In this document: in pieces, positions 31,186 through 41,925 of the stretch
How positions within the stretch are numbered: position 1 is the stretch's first letter
Layout: each line of letters opens with the position of its first letter
Source: Episyrphus balteatus
Lineage: Eukaryota; Arthropoda; Insecta; Diptera; Syrphidae
Length of the DNA: 64,000 nt
Assembly (NCBI RefSeq): GCF_945859705.1
Contig: NC_079138.1
Coordinates: forward strand, 8,882,874-8,946,873
Reading direction: 5' to 3'
Position numbers and translations under genes: made by a program
The notes under the pieces: generated by a model
The model's database searches: none
What the model saw: the letters and a program-made list of their open reading frames with translations, nothing else
What the model was told of the DNA's origin: nothing

Positions 31186-31692
31186 CCCTATTTACATTTA
31201 CTCAGTTCAGTTTTGTATCTCGTGGCGGACGGTTGTCTTTGCTCCGATAAAATTGAATTTGTTGTCGTGATTGTTGCTTGTTGGTGGTTGTCGGTTTTTC
31301 CGAAGAAAGGTTTAGAGTCGGTATATTTTATTACGGATCAGTGAAGTTGTGCGCGTCCCTTATAAACAGGTATAAAATTATACCTGCTGTATTTTTGGTG
31401 CGGAAAAGATAATAAAAGTGGTGAAGTGCGAGGAATTAGCAAATTGCTGTTCCAGGAACACGAGTGCAGCTGGTGGCTATACAAATTTTAGAGCGTGGAT
31501 TTGGGAAATTTAGTTTTCCAATTCCAGGAACTCATTTAAGTGGTTGGTGAGCGAATTTGTTGTTCTAGGAACACAAGTGCAGCTGTGTTGTTTTCGGTTT
31601 GTTCGGGAAATTGTGCGTTTATTGCTTCGTGCCGTGTACGTCCCTTTTTCGACGAATTGTTTTTCGATAGGTGAAGAAGGTTGGCCTTTGTG
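31186..31692 (+). promoter_or_regulatory. R1 5' UTR, piece D (unit 2)
   Basis: Same leader as 21597-22103. Confidence 0.75.
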
Positions 31693-33418
31693 ATGGAAAA
31701 GGACAATAAAATGGTGTCGGTTTCTTCAGACTGCGACTCTGAAATTAATTTTTCAGGAGCGTCGTCGCAAATAAAAAATAAAAAAAAGAAGTCAAAAGAT
31801 TCGCGAGTGTCAGACTTTTTAAAAAGCAGTGACAGTGACGGCAAGAGCGAAGATGCTCTAAAGGCTGAAAAGGCTCGGGAAGCCAGGAAGGCCAGAAAGG
31901 CAGCCTTGGCTGTAGCTGGTACTGCCAAAATCAGTGATGATGATGAATTTACTTTTAAACATCCTCTTCCAGTGTATATAAGGAAAAGTGTGTGTGAAGT
32001 GACTGAAGGAGAAATGGTGGAACAGAACGTGGAAGCCATGGAGGCGGAGGATATATCCCTTAAAAGAGCGAGAAAGAACTCCCTGGAGGGAAAAACTGAC
32101 AAGAAGACAAAGACGGAAATGGACATGGAGTCATCTGCCACCACGGGGGTTGAAAAACCCGGCGATGTGGTGGAGGTGAAGTTGCCTGAACAAACTGCAG
32201 GCAAAGGTAAGGAAGTCTTTAAGTTTAATATTGAAAACAATATTGAGAAGTTAGTAAATGAAAGTAGGGAGGTTAAACAAGCAAAGGATAAGATAGGGCA
32301 ACAGGACTCATTAGGAGTCTAGGTCTAGGAGAATAGGTGTCATAAAAGACAAGATGGTAGGATTGATTGCAGAGAAAAAAATAGATCCAGTTAGCATTGG
32401 GGAGATCATCATAATTACGCATGATTATGAAAAACTAGTTTTTGAGATAGCATGCGAAAATGAGAGGTTGAAATCAAGAAATTAAATGTAGACAGGAAAC
32501 AAATGTCAGTCTTGACTGCAACCCCAATCCCAGCCCCTCGCAAAGGGAAAATTTCGGTACCCCAGATGCAAATCTGTGGCCCAACGGGACCTTGGGTAAA
32601 GGTCCGGATGAGCCGGTTCCAACCTCCCAGAGGTTGTCTTATGCACAGAGGTTGATGCAGGTAGGGCCTTTGACCACTCCCCCGGTCATCAAGGAGGCGA
32701 GGAAAACTTTTGCTTTGCAATTTAGTGCAAACGAAAAGAGAACTTCAAAGGAAGTTCAGAAGAAGGTTGCAGAGGAGATAGCTCCTGTTCTTGGCGTTCG
32801 TGTACACGCAATTGAGAAGAATAGTGCAGGATATAGAGTGCTATTCCCTACTAGTAGGGAAAGAGACTTAGCTATCAGAAATGATAAAATTCAGAAGGAA
32901 GGCTTAACAGCTGAAATCAAGAAGGAAATAAGGCCGAGACTCATCATTAGGAGAGTCAACAGGATGATTACATCCACGGAATTTCTGGGGGAGCTTCACA
33001 AGCATAACCTAGAGGGCTTGAGAAGTCAAATTAATTACACCACCATGGGAGGGAAAGCTAGGGAGGGATGACACACTCAATGTCATCCTAGTGCAGCAAA
33101 AAAGTAACAGAGACTTTGAGAAACGTAGGTAGATGCTACATAAAGCACTATTCTTATAGGGTAGATGACCTTCCACTGGTCATGTCATGCTTCAGATGTT
33201 TGTGCCTGGACTATGTCCAAAGCCACTGCAAAGTGAATAATGTAGGCGTTGTGGACTTGCGGGCCATTTTGCACGCAGATGTATGAGGGATGTTCATTGT
33301 AGGGATTGTGCCTTCAAAGGTTACCCGGCAGGTCACGATATGTTGACACTTAGATGTCCTCTATATAAGGCAGCGGTAAATAGGGCGGCTTCAAGAATCT
33401 TAAATGGATTAACAAAAT
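31693..33418 (+). pseudogene. R1 ORF1, piece D (unit 2)
   Basis: Matches unit 1 piece D with the same phase breaks; GGKARKG of unit 1 is GGKAREG here. It ends at the ORF1/ORF2 overlap. Confidence 0.85.
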
Positions 33419-33490
33419 AACAACTTAGGTAAGGTCAGGATTGTTCAATTAAATTGTCAGGGCGCATATAGGGCGATAATAGATGTTGGG
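33404..33490 (+). pseudogene. R1 ORF2 start, piece D (unit 2), with early stop
   Basis: The ATG at 33404 is followed by GAT TAA, so a single substitution stops translation at the third codon. The element is cut at 33490 by the next insertion. Confidence 0.8.
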
Positions 33491-34159
33491 CTCTGGTGGG
33501 GACGAAGCTTTACGTTTTTTGGTACGTCTTTTTGAGGATCTTTTCGTTTCACGTTCTAGTTCTTCTTCGTCTGTTTTATATTCAACAATATCCACTTGCT
33601 GTGGAGTTTCTTTTGATTCTATTTCTGTTTTAGTTTTTTTCAACATAACATTTTCTTTGCGAAGAATATCGATTTCTTGCTGTGCTTTCTTTAAGGCCTC
33701 ATTTTCATTTCTTAGAAATTTTATTTCTTCTTTCAACTCTTGATAGAGTTGCAATGTTTCGTCGAGCCTTTGACGAAGATCTTTATTGTCTTTTACAAGA
33801 CTTTCTACTTTCTCTGAGTCTTCTTTTGCACGCTCTGTCGTTTTGGGCGGACTCTTTTGCCCGGATACACTCGATGTTGGTGGTGGTGATCGAGTTATCA
33901 TGGGTTTTCTTGAAAACGGATTTATCAAGTGTTCGAATTGGAATAATTGGCTCTCCCCAGAATCCTTAGAGCCGACCTCCGAAGAGGGTGGATTTTCCAG
34001 AAAATCTGAATTGCCACCTGGGGTATTATATCTTTCTGTTTTATTCATTCCATATTTTGTATACGTCATTCTCAGTATACGGAGGGTGGATTTTAGTCGC
34101 CTCTTACGACAGGCAAGCCTACCTCGGGTATTTTCTTTCTTTTCCCCTACCCGAAGGGG
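33491..34159 (-). mobile_element. 5' end of an unidentified non-LTR element with coiled-coil ORF1
   Basis: On the minus strand, a structured leader (TACCCCTTCGGGTA..., TACCCGAGGTAGG, GCCTGTCGTAAGAGGC) precedes an ATG at 34067-34069. The frame runs 193 codons to the break at 33491: an SPPPTSS linker, then a long coiled coil (LVKDNKDLRQRLDETL, LKEEIKFLRNENEALKK, IDILRKENVMLKK) and a basic tail (KRSSKRRTKKRK). This architecture suits ORF1 of an I/Jockey-group element. No RT part is present, so the family is not known. Confidence 0.6.
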
Positions 34160-34540
34160 TAATATGAGATGAATAAATAGAAATAGAAGAATTAGGTGGA
34201 ATGTAGCTTAAAAAAATTAACAATTTACTCTCATAATTAACTTCAATACAAATACATATTTGTTCCACATTCTCATCTGTTACTGATAAATTACTAAGAT
34301 CTACTAAATATGACAGCATTGGCTGCCGAACTGCAATAAGTACACCTCCCCCTCGTTTGTTTCCAACCTCATGACGATCACGGCGAAATAAGGAAAATTC
34401 GGACATATTCTATAATTCTTCATTACTAATTTCATTATACAGCCAAGTTTCCACAAACGCAAAAATGTCATATTCGGACGAGTCAACAAGAGCAGAAAAA
34501 CTGTTGAGTTTACCTCTTATCCCGCCCATGTTTTGGTAAT
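34160..34540 (-). pseudogene. CR1-like ORF2, AP-endonuclease N-terminal fragment
   Basis: Minus-strand translation gives QNMGGIRGKLNSF, YDIFAFVETWL (catalytic Glu), FSLFRRDRHEV, RGGGVLIAVRQPM and LIFLSYIPPNSS, the start of a CR1/Jockey-type endonuclease. One in-frame stop follows NEEL. It ends at about 34160, where the leader of the next minus-strand element begins. Confidence 0.85.
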
Positions 34541-35490
34541 ACATTGAAATTTCTTTTTTTACATCAATATATTGACTTCCTGTCTCTGATTTGTTTCCCT
34601 CGCTTGTGGAACTTTCACAACTTCCTCGTTTTTTGTATTGTCTCTTGGCACAAACTCCCTCACAATAGTATTCTTAGGCCAATTGATCCAATCAATGCTA
34701 ATTTGTAGTAATTGGTTGGAATTCCAACTTTAAAATTTATGTATTTTAAGTTTGTAGCATCTTTTTTCACAAGTTTAAAGCATTTAACGCTGGATACATC
34801 AACATCAAATTTCTTGGCAACATAAGTTGACAAACTTAACTCCGAAGTAGACGGTTCAAATTTGGAAACATGAAACCACTTGTGCGACACAACAACATCA
34901 ATACCTTCAGCAACATCTTCTCCACAAACATGTACTTTACGCATTTTCTTTTGGTTTTGTTTTCGTTCACCAACTGTAACCCAATCGTTCCTTGGTTGAG
35001 AATTATTCTCATTAGAATGTAAACCAATTTCTTTCCCTTCCGTTGTCACTTGTTTTGTCCCCTCAACTACAACAGCTTAATCACTATGAGCCGAACAAAT
35101 TCCATCTCCTCCCGCAGCCTCAACCCTCTTACCAGTCTTCTCAGCAACGAGAGCATTTACTTTTGGAGCAACAACAACATCAAGCAATTTTTTCACATCT
35201 TCATGAAGTGCATCAACACCGCTCACTTTTTCCGTAAGCACATCAACCACAGAAACCAGTTTATTGACCCTCTCAAACAAATTATTTAATGATAATTTAA
35301 ACTTTGTACATTGGGTGCAGCGAAAAACAATGTTTGAATTTTCATCAAGAATAGAAACCTGAATATTTTCAGGAATATTTGCACAAAGCTTATGAAACAA
35401 GTTGCCACAAATAAAGCCACAGCTAACACCTTCATCATTAATAGAGTTTTTGCAAGCAAAGCACTTTTTAATTTTGTTATTATTTGCCAT
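34541..35490 (-). pseudogene. CR1-like ORF1 with PHD-type zinc finger
   Basis: ATG at 35488-35490 (MANNNKIKKCFACKN). A Cys/His cluster (C-X2-C, C-X3-C, H-X2-C, C-X2-C) makes a PHD-like finger over the first 60 residues, then helices (FERVNKLVSVVDVLTEKVSG). The phase shifts near 35070 and continues as WVTVGERKQNQKK and a C-terminal domain (WFHVSKFEPSTSELSLSTYV, LKYINFKVGIP) to about 34660. PHD finger plus this tail is typical of insect CR1-like ORF1. It lies directly upstream of the ORF2 fragment, so both belong to one element. Confidence 0.8.
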
Positions 35491-35548
35491 TTTACAAGAA
35501 AAATCAAAAAGCACAACCGCACACTGTAAGCTTTCAAAGAAAATTGAA
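35491..35548. other. Junction between CR1-like 5' end and R1 ORF2
   Basis: Short stretch joining the minus-strand element's 5' leader to R1 endonuclease sequence. No target duplication is recognised. About 190 bp of R1 endonuclease (from VFLCNAK to GLSV in unit 1) are missing across 33490-35549, so the surrounding R1 parts are not simply split by one insertion. Confidence 0.5.
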
Positions 35549-38336
35549 TGTGTTGAAGGTGAGTTTGGTAGGATGTATCTTTGCAGTGTTTATTGCAAAT
35601 TTTCTGAGGAGATTCATCCTTATATAGGTTTCATGGATAGGGTGTTAGAGTTAGTGGGAAGCAATTCGCTAATTTTCGGAATTGATGCCAACACAATTTC
35701 ATCAGCGTGTTTCGCAAAAATGAGGAGACATTCTTCCGAGTCCCGAAAAATTAGCAGGGGAGTTGAATTGATGGAATGTGTACAGCATCAATCAACCGAG
35801 CGAGCTGTTCACATTTCATAGTACAAATGGGAAGAGTGACATTGACGTGACTCTGGTGAATGGTGCAGCGGACAGCTCATTCAGCTTTCACTGGACAATT
35901 CTCGAGGGAAGAGGGGTGAGTGACCACAACAAAGTTATCGTTGAGATTACTCTCCTTACCGAAACTCGGGGTGTCCTGGGGGATCTGAATGAGAGGCGCT
36001 GGCAACTGAACAATGTCAATTGGACATTCTATCAGGAGCAAATCAAAGCCAGACTTGAGTCAATGCCACTCAGTGTGTTTGAAGATTTAAGCATCGATGT
36101 TAAACTCGATCGCTTGAATGAATGTGTGTGGGATGTCAACGATCTTCTCTTTCGGAGATTCCGCAAGGAAAACCTTAAGAGAATCAGTTGGTGGACATCA
36201 GAATTGAATGATGCTAGAAAGTTGTTGCGCAGATTTAGGAAGCGCTTTCAGCGAGCTAGGGCGTCTGACGAGAATTTTTCCGAACTTAGGGCAGATTTTA
36301 GGCGAAAAACGGCTGAATATAAACAATTGTTATATTCAGCCAAGGAAGAAAATTGGCGGATTTTCGCAGAAGAATATAGCGATGATCCTTGGGGAAAGGT
36401 CTATCACATCTGCAGGGGTAGGAAAGAATCTTCGATAGGTAGCCTAAAAGAGGGAAGTGTAACCCATATCTCTTGGGATAATTGTGCTGGGGCTTTGATG
36501 AGGTCCTTTTTCCCCAGATGTAGTTCAATAATAGCTCCATCAGAGAGACCTTCTGTGGCTCCGGAGCTTGATATTGATGAGGTAGAGGAAGCGGTTTACA
36601 GACTTAAGTCTAGGAAGTCACCAGGAATTGATGGACTGACCGGGGAAATGGTGAGAGCCATTTGGTCAGCAGTCCCTAAATACCTGTTCGTGATTTTCTC
36701 AGAGTGTGTTAGGGAAAATTATTTTCCGCTTCAGTGGAGATGTGCGAAGGTTATTGTGTTGTTGAAGTCAAACGATAAGATCAGGTCTGATCCTCGATCT
36801 TATCGTGGCATCAGTCTCCTTCCAGTACTTGGTAAAGTTCTGGAGAGAGTCATGGTGAACAGACATACCTGAGCCATGTTCACTGCAGTTTGGCTTCACG
36901 CCAGGACGTAGTGTGGAGGATGCGTGGTTGCATGTTATGGAGAGGGTGAAAGGCTCCAACAGCAAATATGTCCTTGGCATATTTGTTGACTTCAAGGGAG
37001 CCTTTGACTATCTTCAATGGGAAGAGGTCATTTCTAAAATAAGGGTAGTTGGCTGTGAAGAAGTAGACCTCTGGAAGAGCTACTTCTCTGACAGAAGTGC
37101 TAGGATAGTTGGAAGAAATAGGTGTAGAAGCATGCGTGTTGAGCGGGGCTGCCCACAGGGATCCATAGCAGGGCCCTTTATTTGGAACCTGATGATGGAT
37201 TCTCTGTTGACAGTTCTCGCTAGTATGGAGAAAACAAGTTGTGTAGCATTTGCAGATGACTTGTTAATTTTGGTCGAAGACACTTCACGTGACGGAGTAG
37301 GGCGGCTTGGTAGTGTTGCAATGGCTAGAGTAATTGAATGGGGTATGAGTGTGGGAGTGGATGTGTCAATGGAAAAGACGGCAACTATGTTGCTCAAAGG
37401 CAAGTTATCGCCTGGTCGTAATCCTATTGTCACATCCACTCTTGGTAATCTGAGATATGTTAAGGAAACTACATATCTTGGAATTGCCATGAGTGAGAGA
37501 ATGAACTTCGGCCCTCATCTTGTTCGAGTTAAGAAAAAGTTGACGGCCGTCGTTTCGACTATTAGAAGAATATTGAGAAAAGATTGGGGTCTTAGTAGGA
37601 AGGCAGCTCGTACTATATATGGTGGGCTTTTTGTTGCATGTGCAACATTTGGTGCACCAGTATGGTACGAAACTGTTAAGAAGGTTGAGGGAAGGAAAAA
37701 GATCTTATCCTGTCAAAGGATAATGATCCATGGGATGCTACCAGTGTGTCGCACAATTTATACTGAAGCTATGCAAATCTTAGCTGGTGCTCCACCCCTT
37801 GACTTGGAGTTGATACGAATGGGTTAAACTACAAGTTGAAAAAAGGACTGGAACTTTCCTTTACGGACTGGGAAGAGTGCTCTGAATTCAGGATGTTGAA
37901 TCTCAGAGATAGGAAAGAGAGTCTTAAGAATTGTGTTCTAAATCGATGGCAACGTAATTGGGAAGATAGTGAACGCGGGAGAGCGACTTTTGAGTTTCTC
38001 CCTAGGGTCGAAGATGCTGTAAGGTGCTGCTTCCAAAATCTTGATCTACACATGTGCTTCTTACTGACTGGTCATGGCTCCCTGAATGCATTTTTGCACC
38101 AGAGAACCTTGGCTGAGTCGCCTGATTGCATATGTGGCGAAAGAGAGGATTGGAAACATGTACTGGTAGGATGTCCATTATACTCTGTTGATAGGGATTT
38201 GCAGGCAATGGGCATTTCAATGCTCAATAATGATTGGGATTTTAGTCGCGTTCTCTTTGCTGAGCAAACTATAGAAACTTTTAGAGTATATGCAAACAGC
38301 ATATTTACTAAACGTAGGGAATTGGCGCAGGCATAG
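35549..38336 (+). pseudogene. R1 ORF2: endonuclease (partial), RT and C-terminal Cys/His motif
   Basis: Endonuclease phrases (FGIDANTISSACFAKM, TNGKSDIDVTLVNG, RGVSDHNKVIVEI), then the linker and RT: RKSPGIDGLTGEM, DPRSYRGISLLPVLGKVLE, GIFVDFKGAFDYLQW, RGCPQGSIAGPFIWNLMMD, VAFADDLLILVED (FADD about 37249-37260), and TTYLGIAMSERMN. Near the end is CICGEREDWKHVLVGC, the Cys/His motif of R1-type ORF2. Lesions: a small deletion near 35775, one near 36865 (between MVNRH and PCSLQFGFTPG), and a lost T at about 37824. Otherwise long stretches are open. Confidence 0.9.
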
Positions 38337-39061
38337 AGGTCTATCTCTGAACTGTAGGGTACTTGAACAAGCTGTGAATATAATGTGATACTACAATTTA
38401 ATACTTTAATACTTTATACCTTATTACTTTTACTAATAACTTTTTTCTTATTTCTTTCTTTTAGCTTTTCTTTCCCGTTTTAACTTCATTCACAGCCTGT
38501 ACGGCGTTTTTGCGATTGGTAGTCGTATTGACTTACTTCTTGTGTGCATTGTCCAAACTAAATATATCTCATTAGTGGAAGGCAATGCATGCACTGAGGT
38601 TGCCAGGCCGCGGGTATTTAAGGTACTCATCTGGTAGTAACCTTCACGGTTGCGAAGCTCGACCGGAGGCTATATTCTGGTACCACGGGAGACAGGAGCC
38701 CGTGGATCATTCAGATTTTCTGGTGTCTGACGCCAGTCGGTTTGATCCAGCTTGTCTTTGAGGTAGGCCCCCTAGTGGGAGCATCGTGGTGGCTGTAGTT
38801 TATTCTCAATTGCGAGAGCGAACGACTTCTAGCTGATCTGTTACATCTTAGATCACTAGTTGTAAGAGGTGTAGATAGATCTCGGCCCGCAGCAAGGGTG
38901 TTAGTCATGCCTTAACATGCTAACTATGCTTCTGGGGTAGTACTTGTACTACCTTGGGGTACAGGCCATTACTTTTCTTTGGCCCCGATATTGTGGGTAG
39001 GCCCACCGTGTGAATTAACGTGAAAACCAGGTGTTACACGTTAAAGCTTATTTTCAATATC
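38337..39061 (+). other. R1 3' UTR
   Basis: No reading frame is supported. It follows the ORF2 stop and ends where TGTCCCTATTTA marks the junction to the next R1. It is less A+T rich than the flanking intergenic DNA, with several GC-rich runs (38600-38800, 38980-39010). Confidence 0.7.
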
Positions 39062-39075
39062 TGTCCCTATTTAAT
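39062..39075 (+). repeat. 28S-like remnant at the R1-R1 junction
   Basis: TGTCCCTATTTAAT closely resembles the 28S sequence TGTCCCTATCTACT, which as I recall is the 14-bp duplication made by R1. It lies exactly between the 3' end of one R1 and the 5' end of the next. Confidence 0.6.
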
Positions 39076-39268
39076 CAGTTCAATTTTGCATCTCGAATCG
39101 AGCGGTTGTGTTTCCTCCGTAGAATTGAATATTGTTGGTTGTTGGTTTTCCGTAGAAAATCTGTGTGTCGGAATTGACGGTGGTAAATTTAGTTGAAAAT
39201 AAGTGAAGCATTTATTGCTGTGTGCGTTCCTTTTTCCCGGAACTGTGAAATTGACCGTATATTGTTGA

Positions 39269-40587
39269 ACGTCCGATTGTGATGCGTTGGGCTACGTATC
39301 TGACAAGAGCAAGCAAAAGAAGCTCACAAAAAGGGAGTTTATCAAAGATGTTAGCAAAAGTGAGACAGTGAAACTTGATAAGCAGAATAAGGCCAGGAAG
39401 GACCTTAAAAGGAAGAACAAGGAAGCCAAGGCTATGGAAGAGGGAGGGCATTAGCTGCAACTACAGCCGATTGTGATCATATAACTTTTAAAGTCCCAGA
39501 AGTTCCTGTGCAGGAGCATGTACAGGAAATGGATGCCGAGGAGGAATCCATCAAAAATGAAAGAGCAGTAGGAACGGACGATAATGCCCCAACCGCCTCA
39601 AAGAAAATGAGGACCAAGGGAAAGGACGAAGGAAAGGTCGAAGAAACCGAAGCTCCAGCGACCCCAGAAGCCACGGGGACTGCAAAGTCCAGCGATGTGG
39701 TGGAGGTGGTATCATCTGACCAGGTGCCTGGTAAGCCGGATGATGTAAAGGTAATAGTTGATATGAAGTATACATTAAAATCTCTTAGCATTATAAAAAG
39801 CGATTTAGTTAGGGCACTGGTTGGTTATCCAGATGGAGTAGGTTTCCTCAAAGTTGCAGGGGATTACGAATCTCTCATTCTCCAGTAAGTCGCTGAAAAT
39901 GAGAGGCTTAAAGTTAAAAGTGAAAACATAGTTAAGAAGGTTGTTTCCGTCAAGGCACCAATTCCGGCTCCACGCCAAAAAATTCCTAAGATAGGTTCGC
40001 TAGGGGTTCCGTTAGGGTTGGATTCGACGAGTAGGCCATCATATGCTCAGGTGATGAGCACGGCAAGTGTCCCCAAAAAACTAGTAACACCCCCCAAGAA
40101 AGTGGAAAAACCACGAGAGACATGGTCCGTACATGATACCATTACGGCTAAAGAGCATGTAGGCAGCATTAGGAAGAAAATAGTTGAGCAGGTGGGTCCT
40201 TCACTGGGTGTCCGTGTTCACACGGTACAGCAAATCGAAGAGGGCAATGTCAACTTTATGTTGGAGTGCAGCGATAGAGTGGCCACACGCTTGGTCAAGG
40301 ATGGTAGGTGCTATATCAAGTACTTTTCTTTCGTTATAAGGGAGCACAGCTTGATCCAGACATGCTTCGAATGTCTCAGTATGGATCATTTAATAGCCAA
40401 TTGTAGGCAGAAGCAGTACTTCTGCAACAGGTGTGGCCAAGCGGGTCACACCAGCAAGAACTGCTGCAATGGGATACATTGCAGAGATTGTGATTTCAGG
40501 GGCCAAGCTGCTGGACATCTGATGTTGACAAAGGAATGTCCAGTTTTTTCTGCGGCGGCGGTAGCTAGGAGGAATGCTAACCATTAA
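39269..40587 (+). pseudogene. R1 ORF1 (gag-like) with three zinc knuckles
   Basis: N-terminal phrase TSDCDALGYVSDKSKQKKLTK, a lysine-rich part, a frameshift near 39450, then an acidic/alanine-rich region open to a single in-frame TAA at 39886-39888. The same phase continues with ENERLKVK, SRPSYAQVMSTAS, IVEQVGPSLGVRVHTVQQIE and three C-terminal knuckles: CFECLSMDHLIANC, CNRCGQAGHTSKNC, and CRDCDFRGQAAGHLM...C. This is the best preserved ORF1 in the window; the knuckles bind nucleic acid in this clade. The stop (40585-40587) overlaps the ORF2 start. Confidence 0.9.
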
Positions 40588-41176
40588 TATGGAAGCACAA
40601 AATTACACTTTAGGGAAGGTTAGGATATTCCAATTAAATTGCAATAGGTCTAAGGATTCAATGAGGGATTTAGGGCAGGCAATGACGGAGTCTTGTTGCA
40701 GTTTTGCATTACTCCAAGAGCCATACGTGTCTTTCAGGGGTGTAAAAAACCTCCCAGCGCACATGAAGTCGTTTACCAGTAAGAGTGGCAATGCTGCTAT
40801 TATTGTTAACGACTTCCACACCGAGTGCTTCGTCTTGAATGAAAGTGAGTGGGAAGTCTGTTTAAATGTCGAGGGAAATTTTGGTAGGGTTGTTTTATGC
40901 AGTATATACTGCAAATTTTCAGACGAAGTAGAACCATATCTGGAGTATTTGGACCAGGTACTGGAAATTGTTGGGGGTGCACCTACTGTTTTTGGTCTGA
41001 ACGCAAATGCTGTTTCTCCTCTGTGGTTTAGTAAGATAAGAGGACATACGTCCGAATCTGTAAAAATCCAGAGGGGTAACAGGATTAGCGAATGGATGGC
41101 CAGAAACAGCATCCGCGCTATCAACGTTCCTAGTGAATCGTACACATTCTCCAGTTCAGTTGGGAAGAGTGACATT
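40574..41176 (+). pseudogene. R1 ORF2, AP-endonuclease, truncated
   Basis: ATG 40574 (or 40589) overlaps the ORF1 stop by 14 nt. The frame is open for about 200 codons: VRIFQLNCNRSKDS, FALLQEPYVSFRG, SGNAAIIVNDF, and FGLNANAVSPLWFS, in which the expected catalytic Asp is Asn, then SSSVGKSDI. (TAAAA)n replaces the rest. Confidence 0.9.
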
Positions 41177-41254
41177 ATAATAAAATAAAATAAAATAAAA
41201 TAAAATAAAATTAAATTAAATTAAATTAAATTAAATTAAATAAAATAAAAAAAT
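41177..41254 (+). repeat. (TAAAA)n / (TTAAA)n tract before the gap
   Basis: Pentamer repeat shifting to TTAAA units at 41210-41240. The assembly breaks inside it. Confidence 0.9.
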
Positions 41255-41454
41255 NNNNNNNNNNNNNNNNNNNNNNNNNNNNNNNNNNNNNNNNNNNNNN
41301 NNNNNNNNNNNNNNNNNNNNNNNNNNNNNNNNNNNNNNNNNNNNNNNNNNNNNNNNNNNNNNNNNNNNNNNNNNNNNNNNNNNNNNNNNNNNNNNNNNNN
41401 NNNNNNNNNNNNNNNNNNNNNNNNNNNNNNNNNNNNNNNNNNNNNNNNNNNNNN
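41255..41454. other. Assembly gap (200 N)
   Basis: Exactly 200 N, likely a scaffold gap of arbitrary length. Frames called across it have no content. Confidence 1.
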
Positions 41455-41925
41455 AAACATAACAGGGTCATACGTTACTTAGTTCTAAATAGCTTTGAGG
41501 ATTAAGTACGTGTTACATAGTTATGCTTTTCAATAATTACAAAAATCACCTTTTTTATTTTAATTTTTGTAAGATAAATGCATACAATTTTATTTAGAAA
41601 AATGTCATCAATAAAAATGAAATTGACTTTATTTGATCCAATCTGTAACTAAATTATATACCTTCCATAGAGAAGTTCAATTTACTTTAAAAAACAGTAT
41701 TTTCAGCCTTATAGTAAGGTAAAATATGTACCTAACTTTCTAGTAATTTCTATTAGAAATTCATACAAAAAAAGGCTTTACTGTAAAGTTAATCATAAGC
41801 TATAAATTTACTAGAAAAGTAAGGTAAATTCCATTTTATTGGGGAGTCATCCCTATTTGAACTTTACATTAAAGTTAAATATACCAGAAATAAGGTGGTT
41901 CATACCTTATTTTTTCTCCGTGTGG
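41455..41925. other. A+T-rich stretch with inverted repeats
   Basis: No gene. It contains AACTTTCTAGTAATTT (about 41727) and the opposed AAATTTACTAGAAAAGTAAG (about 41806), and a small hairpin AAATAAGGT/ACCTTATTT (41888-41896, 41904-41912) next to the R2 truncation point. It may be a MITE remnant. Confidence 0.45.

Larger units (their letters stand above)
24188..33490 (+). repeat. Higher-order R1 mosaic repeat, unit 2 (truncated at its right end)
   Basis: Same order and joints as unit 1, almost base for base. It lacks the final part of piece D and the closing pentamer tract because minus-strand non-LTR fragments begin at 33491. Confidence 0.95.
35549..39061 (+). mobile_element. R1 retrotransposon, 5'-truncated but otherwise near complete
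   Basis: From mid-endonuclease to the element's 3' end. R1 inserts in 28S about 74 bp beyond the R2 site. This is the best ORF2 in the window and diverges clearly from the unit copies (for example VDFKGAFDYLQW against IDFKGACDTLEW). A 3' UTR of about 725 bp follows, and the next R1 starts right after a 28S-like word at 39062. Confidence 0.85.
39076..41176 (+). mobile_element. R1 retrotransposon, second copy, truncated in ORF2
   Basis: Starts with the R1 leader (CAGTTCAATTTTGCATCTCG), contains ORF1 and the endonuclease part of ORF2, and stops in (TAAAA)n at about 41177. A deletion in the leader joins 39268 to the ORF1 phrase LTSDCDALGYVSDKSK. Confidence 0.85.

Noticed and set aside
41226..41471. 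Frames crossing the N gap
   Set aside because: They consist of undetermined bases.
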